NCBI GenBank assembly: GCA_036374995.1
Contig: DASUSS010000085.1
Location: 28,849-92,848 of the forward strand
From: SH-MAG3 sp036374995
GTDB taxonomy: Bacteria > Gemmatimonadota > Gemmatimonadetes > Longimicrobiales > RSA9
DNA length: 64,000 nucleotides
Direction: 5' to 3'
Shown: piece after piece, positions 17,215 to 26,224 of the stretch
Layout: each line of letters opens with the position of its first letter
Position numbering within the stretch: the stretch's first letter is position 1
Made by a program: the position numbers and the translations under genes
The notes under the pieces: model-generated
What the model saw: only the letters and a program-made list of their open reading frames with translations
Databases searched by the model: none
Told to the model about the DNA's origin: nothing

Positions 17215-19022
17215 CAGTTCCGGAACGTGAACACGCCGCCGCCGACGTCCTGTGTGCGCGAGCGCAGCAGCTGCGTGTCGATGGAACGGGCGCTGAGGCC
17301 GCGCGTCTCGCCGACGGAGAGGGAGATCTCGAAGTCGCCGAGGACGAAGCCGCGGTCGAGCGGCCAGGCAATGTCGATGCGGTAGATGGACCGGCTGCCG
17401 GCCGGGAAGGAGGCGCGCAGGCCGGCGCCGACGGATGCGCGCCAGCCGGAATCGACGCCGAACGGCGCATCGCCCGGCCAGATGCGGCCCGCATCGGCGA
17501 ACAGGGTACCGCCGATGTCGATCACCTCGGGCAGCGGCCAGCCGATGTAGAAGCGGTCCTCGAGCGTGGCCGTGAGCCGGCGTCCGCCAGGCAGTCGTTC
17601 GCGATCGTAGCCGCGCAGGCCGTGAACGCCGCCGAGCGTGAGCTGAAACGGCGTGCGCGTGTTCCAGCCGCCGGTGAGTGCGGCGCGCGCGACCAGCGTC
17701 TGCCGCGGGAGCAGTCGCGTCTGGAGGTAGCCGAGCACCTCGTTCTCGACATAGACGTCCTGCCACTCGGGCGACGGGCCGGTGGCGCGCAGGTCCCTGC
17801 GGGCGTCCGCACGCGCACGTCCGATCACCAGCGCGTCGCCGAGCTCGAAGCCGGCGTACAGCGTCAGTGTCGTGTAGAGGTCGTCGTCCGTCTCGAGCGC
17901 CACGAGCGACCGCCCGATCCCGAGGATCGCCTCGGCACCGAGCCGGACATCCTCCTGGCCGCGCATGCTGTCCAGGCCCCGCCGCTGGCGCCACCACACG
18001 CTGCGGTGGCCGAGCAGCGCGAACACACGGATGTTGTCCAGGTCGCGCAGCTGGTTCCGCACGGGGTCCGCGATCGAGTCCGGCGCCGGCTCGCGCCGGT
18101 CGAAGTCGCCCTCCGGCGCCAGCTCGATCGTGCCGGGGTAGCTCAGCTCGCGGTACGAGAGTGCGCCCCCGATCAGCGCCGTATTGCCGCGCCGGCCGAT
18201 GCGCCGGATCACCGACAGGTCGAATGCCTGCTCGCGGAGCGGCAGTGCGACGTGGTCCGCGCGGACCGCGGGGTCATCGCCGACGATGTAATCGAACAGG
18301 CGGTCGTCGCGACGGAAGCTCTGGCGTCCCGCCCAGCGGCTGACTTCCGCCACGAACGGATAGGCCACCTCCTCGTGGACGAACGTGCCGGCCCGCGTGC
18401 GGCCGAGCTCGCCCGTGAAGTCCCAGCGGGTACCGAGGAACTGCGGCGCGAAATAGGAGATGCCGTAGTCGCGCGTTACCTTGCGCTCGTAGTAGTACAC
18501 GCCGAGCGACTGTCCGCTGCCGAGCACGTTCTCCTCGATGATCCGGCCGCCCTCCAGAGTAAAGCCGTCATCGGTGTCGAAGCTCACATCCAGCCGCGTG
18601 CTCCACTGGTCGTACGTGCTGACGATGACGTGGTAGCTGCCGTCCGGCTGGCGCACGTCGAAGACGTTGACGCGAGCCAGGAAGTCGTAGCTGCGCAGCA
18701 GCCGCTCCGTCTCCTCGAGCATGAACGGGTCGTAGCAGGAGCCCGGCCCGAACAGCAGCTCCCGGCGGATCACCCAATCGCGGGTCGGAATGTGCAGCGC
18801 GTTGGCGGCGCGGTAGGCCCAGCCGAAGCGGCGGTCGAGATCCGTGTCGCTGGTGTCGAAGATCGAGTTGTTGTCGATGAACACGTAGCTGATGCGCCCG
18901 ATCTCGCAGGAGTCCGGGCGCACCGGCGGCTCGTCCGGCGTCTGCGCCGACAGGGGCGCGGAGAGCAGCGCGAACAGCAGAAGGAACCAGGCGCGAGGCG
19001 GCACCGGCGGACAATAACGCAT
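17214..19022 (-). CDS. Omp85/BamA-like outer-membrane protein
   Basis: About 602 residues. Signal peptide MRYCPPVPPRAWFLLLFALLSAPLSAQ. Residues ~40-130 form one POTRA-like module (strand RISYVFIDNNSIFDT, helix LLFGPGSCYDPFMLEETERLL, strand ARVNVFDVRQPDGSYHVIV). A C-terminal barrel follows from ~150, with GVHGLRGYDRERLPGGRR as the Omp85 lid-loop-like RGY motif near residue 475. With a single POTRA module it is closer to short Omp85/TamA-like or ShlB-like proteins than to true BamA. The longer in-frame start at 19094 adds a basic non-signal stretch and overlaps the pckA promoter region, so the ATG at 19020-19022 is preferred. It leads the ketosynthase run and could translocate or insert its product; that is inference. 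Confidence 0.8.
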   Translation of the reverse strand: MRYCPPVPPRAWFLLLFALLSAPLSAQTPDEPPVRPDSCEIGRISYVFIDNNSIFDTSDTDLDRRFGWAYRAANALHIPTRDWVIRRELLFGPGSCYDPFMLEETERLLRSYDFLARVNVFDVRQPDGSYHVIVSTYDQWSTRLDVSFDTDDGFTLEGGRIIEENVLGSGQSLGVYYYERKVTRDYGISYFAPQFLGTRWDFTGELGRTRAGTFVHEEVAYPFVAEVSRWAGRQSFRRDDRLFDYIVGDDPAVRADHVALPLREQAFDLSVIRRIGRRGNTALIGGALSYRELSYPGTIELAPEGDFDRREPAPDSIADPVRNQLRDLDNIRVFALLGHRSVWWRQRRGLDSMRGQEDVRLGAEAILGIGRSLVALETDDDLYTTLTLYAGFELGDALVIGRARADARRDLRATGPSPEWQDVYVENEVLGYLQTRLLPRQTLVARAALTGGWNTRTPFQLTLGGVHGLRGYDRERLPGGRRLTATLEDRFYIGWPLPEVIDIGGTLFADAGRIWPGDAPFGVDSGWRASVGAGLRASFPAGSRSIYRIDIAWPLDRGFVLGDFEISLSVGETRGLSARSIDTQLLRSRTQDVGGGVFTFRN

Positions 19023-19058
19023 GCCTCGCACCGCCCGAAAGGCGGCATCCGGCCTTGC

Positions 19059-19088
19059 TTGACAGCCAGCGCGCGAGCGAAGTAGGCT
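19059..19088 (+). promoter_or_regulatory. Sigma-70-type promoter for pckA
   Basis: TTGACA at 19059-19064 is a perfect -35 hexamer; TAGGCT at 19083-19088 is a fair -10 after an 18-base spacer. Transcription from about 19095 would leave a leader of some 30 bases before the GTG start at 19124. Confidence 0.5.
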
Positions 19089-19123
19089 TGCCATTCTGCA
19101 GGAACCCTATCATTGAGGCGGAC

Positions 19124-20713
19124 GTGGCTACAGACATCGAGACGGCGGACCTGGCACGCCATGGCATCAGCGGCGACGGCGCGGTCCATAGAAACCTCGC
19201 GCCCGCGGTGCTGCTCGAGCATGCCGTGCGCCGGGGCGAAGGGCGCCTGACGAGCGACGGCTCGTTCGTCGGCATGACGGCGCCCCACACCGGCCGGTCC
19301 CCGGATGACAAGTTCGTGGTGCGCGAGTCCGGCAGTGAGGACAGGATCTGGTGGGGCAAGGTCAACGTGGCGCTCGATGCCGATCGCTTCGCGGCGCTGC
19401 TCGCGGACGTGCGCGACCATCTCGGCCGGCAGGACCTGTACGTCACCGATGTGTGGGCGGGCGCGGACCCGGAACATCGGCTCAATGTGCGGTTCGTGAG
19501 CCCCAGCGCGTGGCACTCGGTATTCGTGAACAACATGTTCATCACTCCGTCCGCCGCGTACCGCGAGCACTTCGAGCCGGGGTTCACAGTCCTGCACGCT
19601 CCCGAGATGGAGGCCGACCCCGCGCGACACGGCACGCGCTCGGGGACGTTCATCGCCCTCGACTTCGATCAGCGCCTCGTGCTGATCGGCGGAACGCGCT
19701 ACGCCGGTGAGCTCAAGAAGTCGATCTTCACGGTCATGAACTACCTGATGCCGCTCGAGGGCGTTCTGCCGATGCACTGCTCGGCAAACGTCGGGCCCGA
19801 TGGCGATGTCGCATTGTTCTTCGGCCTCTCCGGCACGGGCAAGACGACGCTCTCCGCCGACCCCGACCGCGGCCTGATCGGCGACGACGAGCACGGCTGG
19901 TCGGACCGCGGCGTGTTCAACTTCGAGGGCGGCAACTACGCGAAGGTCATCCGCCTGTCGGCGGAGGGCGAGCCTCTGATCTGGGGCGCGAGCCGCCGGT
20001 TCGGCGCCATCCTCGAGAACGTCGTCATGGATGATGACACGCGCGAGGTCGACTTCGACGATGACTCGGTCACGGAGAACACGCGCTCGTCCTATCCGAT
20101 CGGGTTCATCGCGACGGCCGTGCCGGAGGGCATGGCCGGTCACCCGAAGACCGTCGTGTTCCTCACGGCGGACGCGTTCGGGGTCATGCCGCCGATCGCG
20201 AAGCTGACGCCGGACCAGGCGATGTACCACTTCCTCTCGGGGTATACCGCGAAGCTCGCCGGCACCGAGCGCGGCGTCACGGAGCCGAAGGCCGCGTTCA
20301 GCACCTGCTTCGGTGCGCCGTTCCTCCCGCTGCCGCCGTCCGTTTATGCGGAGATGCTGGGCGACAAGCTGGCGCGGCACGGTGCCCGCGTGTGGCTCGT
20401 GAACACCGGCTGGACGGGCGGCGCGTTCGGCACCGGCCGGCGCATGAAGCTGTCCCACACGCGCGCCATGGTGCGCGCGGCGATCAGCGGTGCGCTCGAT
20501 GCCGTGAAGACGCGCACCGATCCCGTGTTCGGCCTCCACATCCCGACGCACGTGCCCGACGTCCCGAACGACGTGCTCGATCCGCGGGGTACCTGGCCGG
20601 ATCCCGCGCGGTACGATGCCGCCGCGCAGAAGCTCGCCGGCATGTTCCGCGAGAACTTCCGGCAGTTCGAGAGAACGGTGAGCGAGTCCGTCCGCAACGC
20701 GGGACCGCGCTGA
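19124..20713 (+). CDS. pckA: Phosphoenolpyruvate carboxykinase (ATP)
   Basis: 529 residues, standard for the ATP-dependent enzyme. It converts oxaloacetate and ATP to PEP, ADP and CO2 in the cytoplasm, the first step of gluconeogenesis. The P-loop GLSGTGKTTLSADP is near residues 234-247 and is followed by GLIGDDEHGW, with the metal-binding Asp. NNMFITPSAAY, TAKLAGTE and NTGWTGGAFGTGRRM match the substrate-binding blocks. The start is GTG at 19124-19126 because GAGGCG lies 3-8 bases upstream and the promoter above lies inside the longer open frame. It is monocistronic and divergent from the Omp85-like gene. Confidence 0.97.
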   Translation: MATDIETADLARHGISGDGAVHRNLAPAVLLEHAVRRGEGRLTSDGSFVGMTAPHTGRSPDDKFVVRESGSEDRIWWGKVNVALDADRFAALLADVRDHLGRQDLYVTDVWAGADPEHRLNVRFVSPSAWHSVFVNNMFITPSAAYREHFEPGFTVLHAPEMEADPARHGTRSGTFIALDFDQRLVLIGGTRYAGELKKSIFTVMNYLMPLEGVLPMHCSANVGPDGDVALFFGLSGTGKTTLSADPDRGLIGDDEHGWSDRGVFNFEGGNYAKVIRLSAEGEPLIWGASRRFGAILENVVMDDDTREVDFDDDSVTENTRSSYPIGFIATAVPEGMAGHPKTVVFLTADAFGVMPPIAKLTPDQAMYHFLSGYTAKLAGTERGVTEPKAAFSTCFGAPFLPLPPSVYAEMLGDKLARHGARVWLVNTGWTGGAFGTGRRMKLSHTRAMVRAAISGALDAVKTRTDPVFGLHIPTHVPDVPNDVLDPRGTWPDPARYDAAAQKLAGMFRENFRQFERTVSESVRNAGPR

Positions 20714-20801
20714 CGCGCGGCACGGGCGAGGGCAGGACGAGCGGGAGGGTTACCCGGTAGCACCCCGCGTTGCCTCCCATCTCCGCTCCCGGGCGAAGCC
20801 C

Positions 20802-22118
20802 ATGATCACCATCCGCGATCCTCTCTGGGACACGATCCGCATCGATCCGATCGCGCGGCGGATCATCGACAGTCCGACGTTTCAGCGGCTGCGCTACATC
20901 AAGCAGCTCGGGCACGCACACCTGGTGTATCCCGGTGCCACGCACACGCGCTTCGACCACGCGGTCGGCGTCTATCATCTCGCGCAGCGCGCGCTGCACA
21001 TCCTGACGGAGCGCGACGGGCTCCAGCGTCTCGATCCGGATGACTGCCGCCTCGTTCCGCTCGCTGCACTGCTGCACGACGTCGGACACTACCCGTTCTC
21101 GCACGCGCTCGAGGAGCTGGAGCAGGGCAGCATTCCGGGCCACCACGAGGATCTCACCGGGCGGTTCCTCGCCGAGCCGGAGGTCCGTGATGCGCTCGAC
21201 GGCGTAGCCGCCAATGCGGCCGCGCGCCTGGAGTCGCTCATCCGCGGAGTGTCCGGGCACCCGCTTCAGGGCCTCGTCAGCGGCAGCATCGATCTGGACA
21301 AGATCGAGTACCTGAAACGCGACGCGCATTTCTGCGGCGTGCCCTACGGCGATGTGGATGTCGATCGTCTGCTTCACGCGCTCGTGCTGCTCACGGATCC
21401 GGCGAGCGGCCGGCTCGAGGTGGGCGTGCACGAGAAGGGCGTGGCCGCACTCGAGTCGCTGCTGTTCGCGAAGTATCAGATGTTCAGGAACGTGTACTGG
21501 CACCACGCCGTGCGCGCGGCGACCGTGCTGTACAAGCGAGTGGTCGCGGAGGCCCTGCATCAGGGTCTGATATCCGGCGATGAGCTGGTCGGCGCAACGG
21601 ATGAGGCGCTGATGCACCTGCTCGCCATGCGTGCGGCGGCGGGCGGAGGCCAGGGCGCGTTCGGTGTCGCCGAAGGCGTGCGCGCACTGCGCGGGCGCCG
21701 CCTGCCGAAGCGCGCCGCCGAGATAACGGCGGCCGATCTCGATGAGAGCCGTGTCGGTGACTGGATCGTGACGGACACGGCGCTGAGGCGGGAGGTGGAG
21801 GATCGGCTCGCGGAGGAGCTGGATCTGCCGGCGGGCGGCGCGTTCCTCGACTATCCCGAGAAGTCGATGATGTTCGCGCTGAACCTGCTCGTGCTGCGCC
21901 GCTCGGGCGAAGTCCTGCGGCTGGGCCCGGAAGGTCGGGCCGGCCTGATCGGCCTGCCGGAGGTGGCGGCCGAGCTGTACCGCAGCGCACGCGTGTTGCG
22001 CCTGCTCACGCTGGGCGGACGGCGCGACGTCGGCGCGGATTCGCTCGCGCGCCTCGCGCAGCAGACGCCGGCGCAGGTACGCGCCGCACTCGAGAGCGGC
22101 GCAGCGCTGCTCGGCTAG
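20802..22118 (+). CDS. HD-superfamily phosphohydrolase (dNTPase-like)
   Basis: 438 residues. HD-domain metal ligands: His53 in RFDHAVGV, His92-Asp93 in LLHDVGHYPFSHALEE, and a later Asp in SGSIDLDKIEYLKRD. FQRLRYIKQLG and GATHTRFDH match the YdhJ/SAMHD1-like subgroup of dGTP-triphosphohydrolase relatives. The likely activity is hydrolysis of a (deoxy)nucleotide or similar phosphoester; the substrate cannot be read from sequence. The C-terminal ~200 residues are helical. Its 3' end overlaps the convergent cyclophilin gene by 4 bases, so there is no room for a terminator between them. Confidence 0.9.
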   Translation: MITIRDPLWDTIRIDPIARRIIDSPTFQRLRYIKQLGHAHLVYPGATHTRFDHAVGVYHLAQRALHILTERDGLQRLDPDDCRLVPLAALLHDVGHYPFSHALEELEQGSIPGHHEDLTGRFLAEPEVRDALDGVAANAAARLESLIRGVSGHPLQGLVSGSIDLDKIEYLKRDAHFCGVPYGDVDVDRLLHALVLLTDPASGRLEVGVHEKGVAALESLLFAKYQMFRNVYWHHAVRAATVLYKRVVAEALHQGLISGDELVGATDEALMHLLAMRAAAGGGQGAFGVAEGVRALRGRRLPKRAAEITAADLDESRVGDWIVTDTALRREVEDRLAEELDLPAGGAFLDYPEKSMMFALNLLVLRRSGEVLRLGPEGRAGLIGLPEVAAELYRSARVLRLLTLGGRRDVGADSLARLAQQTPAQVRAALESGAALLG

Positions 22119-22582
22119 CCCTCGATCTGCACGCTGTTCATGGTGACCGGCGCCACGGGCCGATCGCCGGAACCCGTGGGCACCTTGCCGATCTTCTCCA
22201 CCACATCCAGCCCGCTCACGACGCGGCCGAACACGGCGTGCCGGTTGTCGAGCCAGGGTGTGGCGGCGAGCGTAATGAAGAACTGCGACCCGCCGGTGTC
22301 CGGGCCCGCATTCGCCATGGACAGTACGCCGGGCGAATCGTGCTTCAGTGATGGGTGGAACTCGTCCTTGATCTTGTAGCCCGGACCGCCGGTGCCGGTG
22401 CCCTGGGGACAGCCGCCCTGGATCATGAAGCCGTCGATGACGCGATGGAAGACGAGACCGTCGTAGAAGCCCTTCTCGGCGAGGTCGATGAAGTTCTTCG
22501 TGGTGGCCGGGGCACGGTCCTCGAACAGCTCGATGCTGAAGTCGCCGTGGTTCGTGCTGAATCTGGCAGTACGGTTCGGCAT
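22115..22582 (-). CDS. Peptidyl-prolyl cis-trans isomerase, cyclophilin type
   Basis: 155 residues, a single cyclophilin domain without signal peptide, so cytoplasmic. Active-site blocks: VFHRVIDGFMIQGG (catalytic Arg, Phe and Gln), SMANAGPDTGGSQFFIT and WLDNRHAVFGRV. It accelerates prolyl isomerisation during folding. It follows the DUF481 gene by only 8 bases, so it is probably the last gene of that transcript. Confidence 0.96.
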   Translation of the reverse strand: MPNRTARFSTNHGDFSIELFEDRAPATTKNFIDLAEKGFYDGLVFHRVIDGFMIQGGCPQGTGTGGPGYKIKDEFHPSLKHDSPGVLSMANAGPDTGGSQFFITLAATPWLDNRHAVFGRVVSGLDVVEKIGKVPTGSGDRPVAPVTMNSVQIEG

Positions 22583-22590
22583 GCGTCCTC

Positions 22591-23430
22591 TCAGAAGTCG
22601 ATGGTCAGTCCTGCCTGAAACCGCTGGTCCGTGCGGCCGACGTCCGCGGCGGGAGTGGAATCATAGCTGTATGCGTGCGTGAGCGTCAGCGCCAGATGCT
22701 TCGAGATACGCGAGCTGATCTTCGACGCGATGTCCAGGTTGTAGTCCGCGAAATCATTGAAGACCGGCATCAGCGTAGTCGTGTTCTCGATCTTGACTGC
22801 GCTGCCCACGCCGCGATTCCCCTTGAGCTCGAGGCTCCATGCGCCATCGGTGCGCGGCTCCTGTGCGGCGGCCGCCGTGAAGCTCTCGCGGCTGTAGAGC
22901 GCCGCGATCCGCAGCGACGCCTCACCCGGCTCCTCGCGATAGAACGTGTATTTCACGCCGGACCCGGTCCGTGCACGCAGGTCCAGGCGCCGGAACGGAT
23001 CGCGCTCCGCGGATGCGAAGACGAACGGGGCCACCCTCGCCGACGGGCCGACATCGAAGTCGAGCTTGCTCTGGATGTTGCGCGCGACGACCTCGCCCCG
23101 GCTCTCGCCGTACCGGAATGCGACGTTCCACTCCAGCTTGAACAGCTTCGTCTGGAGATGCTTGAGCCGGATGCCCGTCGTCAGCGACGTCAGGTCGCTG
23201 TTGCCACTCGAGCTCGCGAATCCGAGATCGACGGCGGCGGCCCAGCGGTCCGGCTCCGCGGGCCGGTCCGGCTCGGTGGACGGATCAGGCTCCGCGGACG
23301 GCCCGGTCGGTCGGAGTGCCGGCGGCTCCTCCCGGATCGGCGGCGGCTCGGCAGCGACCTGCGCGATGCGCGGCACGATGGCGGCAGTGAGTGCGTGATA
23401 GACGATGAGCAGGAATGTGGCACCAGGCAT
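22591..23430 (-). CDS. DUF481-family outer-membrane protein
   Basis: 279 residues. Hydrophobic start (MPGATFLLIVYHALTAAIVP) compatible with a signal sequence, a proline/glutamate-rich spacer (~28-62), then a DUF481-type barrel from DRWAAAVDLGFASSSGNSD to the terminal LTIDF. The phrase GNSD and alternating strands (LKLEWNVAFRYGESRGEVV, LRIAALYSRESF) are typical of the family, associated with salt-induced outer-membrane proteins. The ATG at 23428-23430 is the only one giving a signal-like N-terminus; the longer frame upstream is a shadow of the cyanophycinase gene. Confidence 0.85.
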   Translation of the reverse strand: MPGATFLLIVYHALTAAIVPRIAQVAAEPPPIREEPPALRPTGPSAEPDPSTEPDRPAEPDRWAAAVDLGFASSSGNSDLTSLTTGIRLKHLQTKLFKLEWNVAFRYGESRGEVVARNIQSKLDFDVGPSARVAPFVFASAERDPFRRLDLRARTGSGVKYTFYREEPGEASLRIAALYSRESFTAAAAQEPRTDGAWSLELKGNRGVGSAVKIENTTTLMPVFNDFADYNLDIASKISSRISKHLALTLTHAYSYDSTPAADVGRTDQRFQAGLTIDF

Positions 23431-23500
23431 TGGATACGGGGATGCAGACGACAGGCGGCAGGAGCAAAGATCACCGCTCCGGACATGAATTGCAACCCGC

Positions 23501-24736
23501 TCAGCGGCGGCAGCCCGTGGGCTGCACGGTGTAGGAGAGTGCGGTGATGATCCAGCCGGTGTCGCTCCTGACGAAATGGAACGCGTCCGTGCCGCAGTGA
23601 CTGAACGTCGTTCCCCGGCGGAACTCATACCAGGTCCACACCGTCGCGAGCGGTCCATCCACGCGCACCTCGGGGCGCAGCGGGCGCTCATCGAGACGCT
23701 CCGCTGCTGCCGCGATCTGCGCGATGAACTGGTCGGCCGTGGACACGCGGATGCTGCGGCTGCCGTCGCGCTCCTGCGGCACGAAGATGCGGATGTCCGG
23801 ATGCACGAGTGCACGGATGGCCGCGGTATCCTGGCTGCGCATCGCATCGAAGAGGCGGTCCATGGCGGCGAGCACGGCGACCTCGACCTCGATCTTATGC
23901 GGCGGGATCGGCGTTCCCTCACGCGTGCGGCGCCCGGCGAGATCGAACGTGTCGCCATCGGACAGGAAGTAGTACGCGAGGTCTCCGGCGTCGACGGTGT
24001 TGTAGAACGCGACCCGGCCGCGGCCGGCGATGCTCGCGCGGTCGCCGTTCACGATGATGGCGGTGCCCTCGTCCAGGCCGATGCCGAGCAGGCGCGGGTA
24101 GCGGCGCACCACCTCGAGCAGGTCCTCCTGCCGCCCGCGGGCGGTGAGGTGCTGATCGATCGCGGTGTTGCGCAGCAGACCGAAACCGGTCTCGTGACCG
24201 GGCGCCATCATGATCGCGTTCGACTCGACGGCGCCGCGCACCATGTAGCTCGCCTGGATCGATGCTCCGGCCGATGTGCCGCCGATCACGCCGCCGCGAT
24301 CGAGAAGCCGGCGCATCTCATCGAGTGTGCGCGTGCCGATGTATACGTCCGCGAGCCGCCACTGGCGGCCGCCGGCGAGCCACACTCCGGTCGCGCTCCG
24401 CAACGGCTCCACGAAGCTGCTGCTGTTCGCGGTGTCCGGCGAGCGTGTATGCAGCAGCGTGACGTGCCGTGCACCGGCCTCGCGGAACATCCGCAGCGAC
24501 GGCCAGCTCTCCGGGAACGAGTCCTCCGTGGCGGCGGTCGGGATCACCACGATGCGTGCGTCCGCGCCGCCGGCGAGCTCGACGAAACGGCCGATCAGCT
24601 CCTCGCCGAGGTTCCCGCCACCGGCGATGAACAGGGTTCCGCGATCGGGCCCCACGCGAGCGTCGTCAGTCGCGGACTGTCCTGCCGCCGCGCAGCCGGT
24701 GAGCGCGGCACAGCAGAGCACGAGGACGGACCGCAT
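23501..24736 (-). CDS. Cyanophycinase-like serine peptidase (S51) fused to a SnoaL/DUF4440-like domain, lipoprotein
   Basis: 411 residues. Lipoprotein signal with lipobox ALTGC (Cys15). Residues ~33-265 are an S51/cyanophycinase domain: nucleophile Ser155 in GGTSAGASIQ, GGRQW at 122-126 in place of the usual GGDQ, and GIGLDEGTAI. Cyanophycinases cleave beta-Asp-Arg dipeptides from cyanophycin; exported relatives are beta-aspartyl peptidases of uncertain substrate. Residues ~280-411 form a cone-like nuclear-transport-factor-2-type domain (EVEVAVLAAMDRLFDAMRSQD, ALVHPDIRIFVP) of the DUF4440/SnoaL kind, an unusual partner. Its start shares one base with the amidohydrolase stop. Confidence 0.85.
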   Translation of the reverse strand: MRSVLVLCCAALTGCAAAGQSATDDARVGPDRGTLFIAGGGNLGEELIGRFVELAGGADARIVVIPTAATEDSFPESWPSLRMFREAGARHVTLLHTRSPDTANSSSFVEPLRSATGVWLAGGRQWRLADVYIGTRTLDEMRRLLDRGGVIGGTSAGASIQASYMVRGAVESNAIMMAPGHETGFGLLRNTAIDQHLTARGRQEDLLEVVRRYPRLLGIGLDEGTAIIVNGDRASIAGRGRVAFYNTVDAGDLAYYFLSDGDTFDLAGRRTREGTPIPPHKIEVEVAVLAAMDRLFDAMRSQDTAAIRALVHPDIRIFVPQERDGSRSIRVSTADQFIAQIAAAAERLDERPLRPEVRVDGPLATVWTWYEFRRGTTFSHCGTDAFHFVRSDTGWIITALSYTVQPTGCRR

Positions 24737-26163
24737 CAGCGAATGCCCACTGCGCCTCGCACGGACGCGATCAGCTTCGCGGGATCGTAGCCCACACCAT
24801 CCTTGAACACGTGCGTCACATTGCGGATGTCGGCCGGCGCCGCTGCGGGATTGCCGCGGACGACCACGAGATCCGCGATGCGGCCGACCTCGATGGAGCC
24901 GAGATCCTCATCGACGCCCAGAACCTTTGCTCCGTTCGACGTCATGATGCGCAGCGCCTCGACCGGCGTGAATCCGGCCTCCACGAGCAGCTCGAGGTTG
25001 CGCTGGTCGCCGAAGCCGGGCAGGGCACCGCCGTTGCCCGTCGGATCGACCCCTGCCGCGAGCAGTCCGCCGCGACGGACGAACTCGCGCTCGTACGCCA
25101 TCGCCTTCCTGAGCACGTCCTCCGAGGCAGCGGCCTGCGGATTCTCCGCGAGCCGCCTGCGCGTGGCGAGGTACTCCTCGCGGGTTTCCGGCGACATCGC
25201 GTCGAGCGTGCGCTGCTCGAGGGGCGGCCGGTTCGGGATCGACAGCTCGTAGACCGCGAGCGTCGACGTCATCGCGACGTTGTTGCGCACCATGTCGTCC
25301 AGCGTCGCGTGCACGGGCTCGCTGTCGATGTCCAGCGCGCGCAGCGACTGATACGCCGTGCGCGGGCAGCGGTCGGGCTCCTTGTTCGGATCGTACTCGC
25401 TGTTCGCGAACAGCCCGTGTTCCAGATTGTCGATGCCGAGCGCGACCGCCTCGCGGTAGCCGACGGAGCACAGATGGCCGGTCAGCTTCACGCCCCGCCG
25501 GTGCGCCTCATCGATCGCGGCCTTCATCGCGTCGCGGTCGATCAGCGTGTAGAACTTGAACCACGTGGCTCCCTCCTCCGCCCAGTACGCCACGACGCGC
25601 CGGGCATCCTCAGCCGTGGCGACCTGATGCATTCCGCCGCCCGCGCCCTCGCCCGAGATGTACGGCCCGGTGACGTGCATGCGCGGACCCGGGATCTGTC
25701 CGTCATTGATCGACTTCCGCAGGTTCAGCTCGCTGTACGGTGACATGCTGCCCGTCGTCCGGATCGTGGTGACGCCGGAACCCAGATAGAGCCGCGGTGC
25801 GCTGAAATTGAGCTGGACGCTGCGACCGAATGCGGTCGTGTAGAACGTGTGGTTGTGCATGCCGACGATCCCGGGGAACACGGTATGTCCCGCGAGGTCG
25901 AGCACGCGCGCATGCGCCGGGGCGCGCGTGGTGGCACTCGGCCCGAGCGCGACGATCCGGCCGCCGTCGATCACGACCGTCTGGTCCTCGAGCGGCGCGG
26001 CACCGGTGCCGTCGATCACGCGCACGTTCGTCAGCGCGACGACGGTTTCCGGCACGGAGACGAACTCGCGGACGCCCGGCGCGAGCTGATCGAAGGTCTG
26101 CGCGGCGGTGGGGAGCGGCAGCGCGAGCGCGCACGCCAGGGCGAACGATCGACACGGGCGCAT
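24736..26163 (-). CDS. Secreted amidohydrolase (imidazolonepropionase-like family)
   Basis: 475 residues. Signal peptide MRPCRSFALACALALPLPTAAQ. The TIM-barrel metal site starts with GMHNHTF (HxH) after FPGIV; further ligands are His in LTGHLCS, His in NLEHGLF and Asp in GVDPTGNG. C-terminal LGVDEDLGSIEVGRIADLVVV is the family's typical end. Related secreted enzymes act as prolidases or cyclic-imide or dipeptide hydrolases. An AGGAG ribosome-binding site precedes the ATG by 8 bases, which fixes the start. Coupled by TGATG to the cyanophycinase-like lipoprotein, so the two may act on a common peptide-like substrate; that is inference. Confidence 0.88.
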   Translation of the reverse strand: MRPCRSFALACALALPLPTAAQTFDQLAPGVREFVSVPETVVALTNVRVIDGTGAAPLEDQTVVIDGGRIVALGPSATTRAPAHARVLDLAGHTVFPGIVGMHNHTFYTTAFGRSVQLNFSAPRLYLGSGVTTIRTTGSMSPYSELNLRKSINDGQIPGPRMHVTGPYISGEGAGGGMHQVATAEDARRVVAYWAEEGATWFKFYTLIDRDAMKAAIDEAHRRGVKLTGHLCSVGYREAVALGIDNLEHGLFANSEYDPNKEPDRCPRTAYQSLRALDIDSEPVHATLDDMVRNNVAMTSTLAVYELSIPNRPPLEQRTLDAMSPETREEYLATRRRLAENPQAAASEDVLRKAMAYEREFVRRGGLLAAGVDPTGNGGALPGFGDQRNLELLVEAGFTPVEALRIMTSNGAKVLGVDEDLGSIEVGRIADLVVVRGNPAAAPADIRNVTHVFKDGVGYDPAKLIASVRGAVGIR

Positions 26164-26224
26164 GGTCGGACTCCTGAATCCGGGGGAAGTGAAGGGATAG
26201 GCCGCCGCGACGCGGCTCGCAAGG

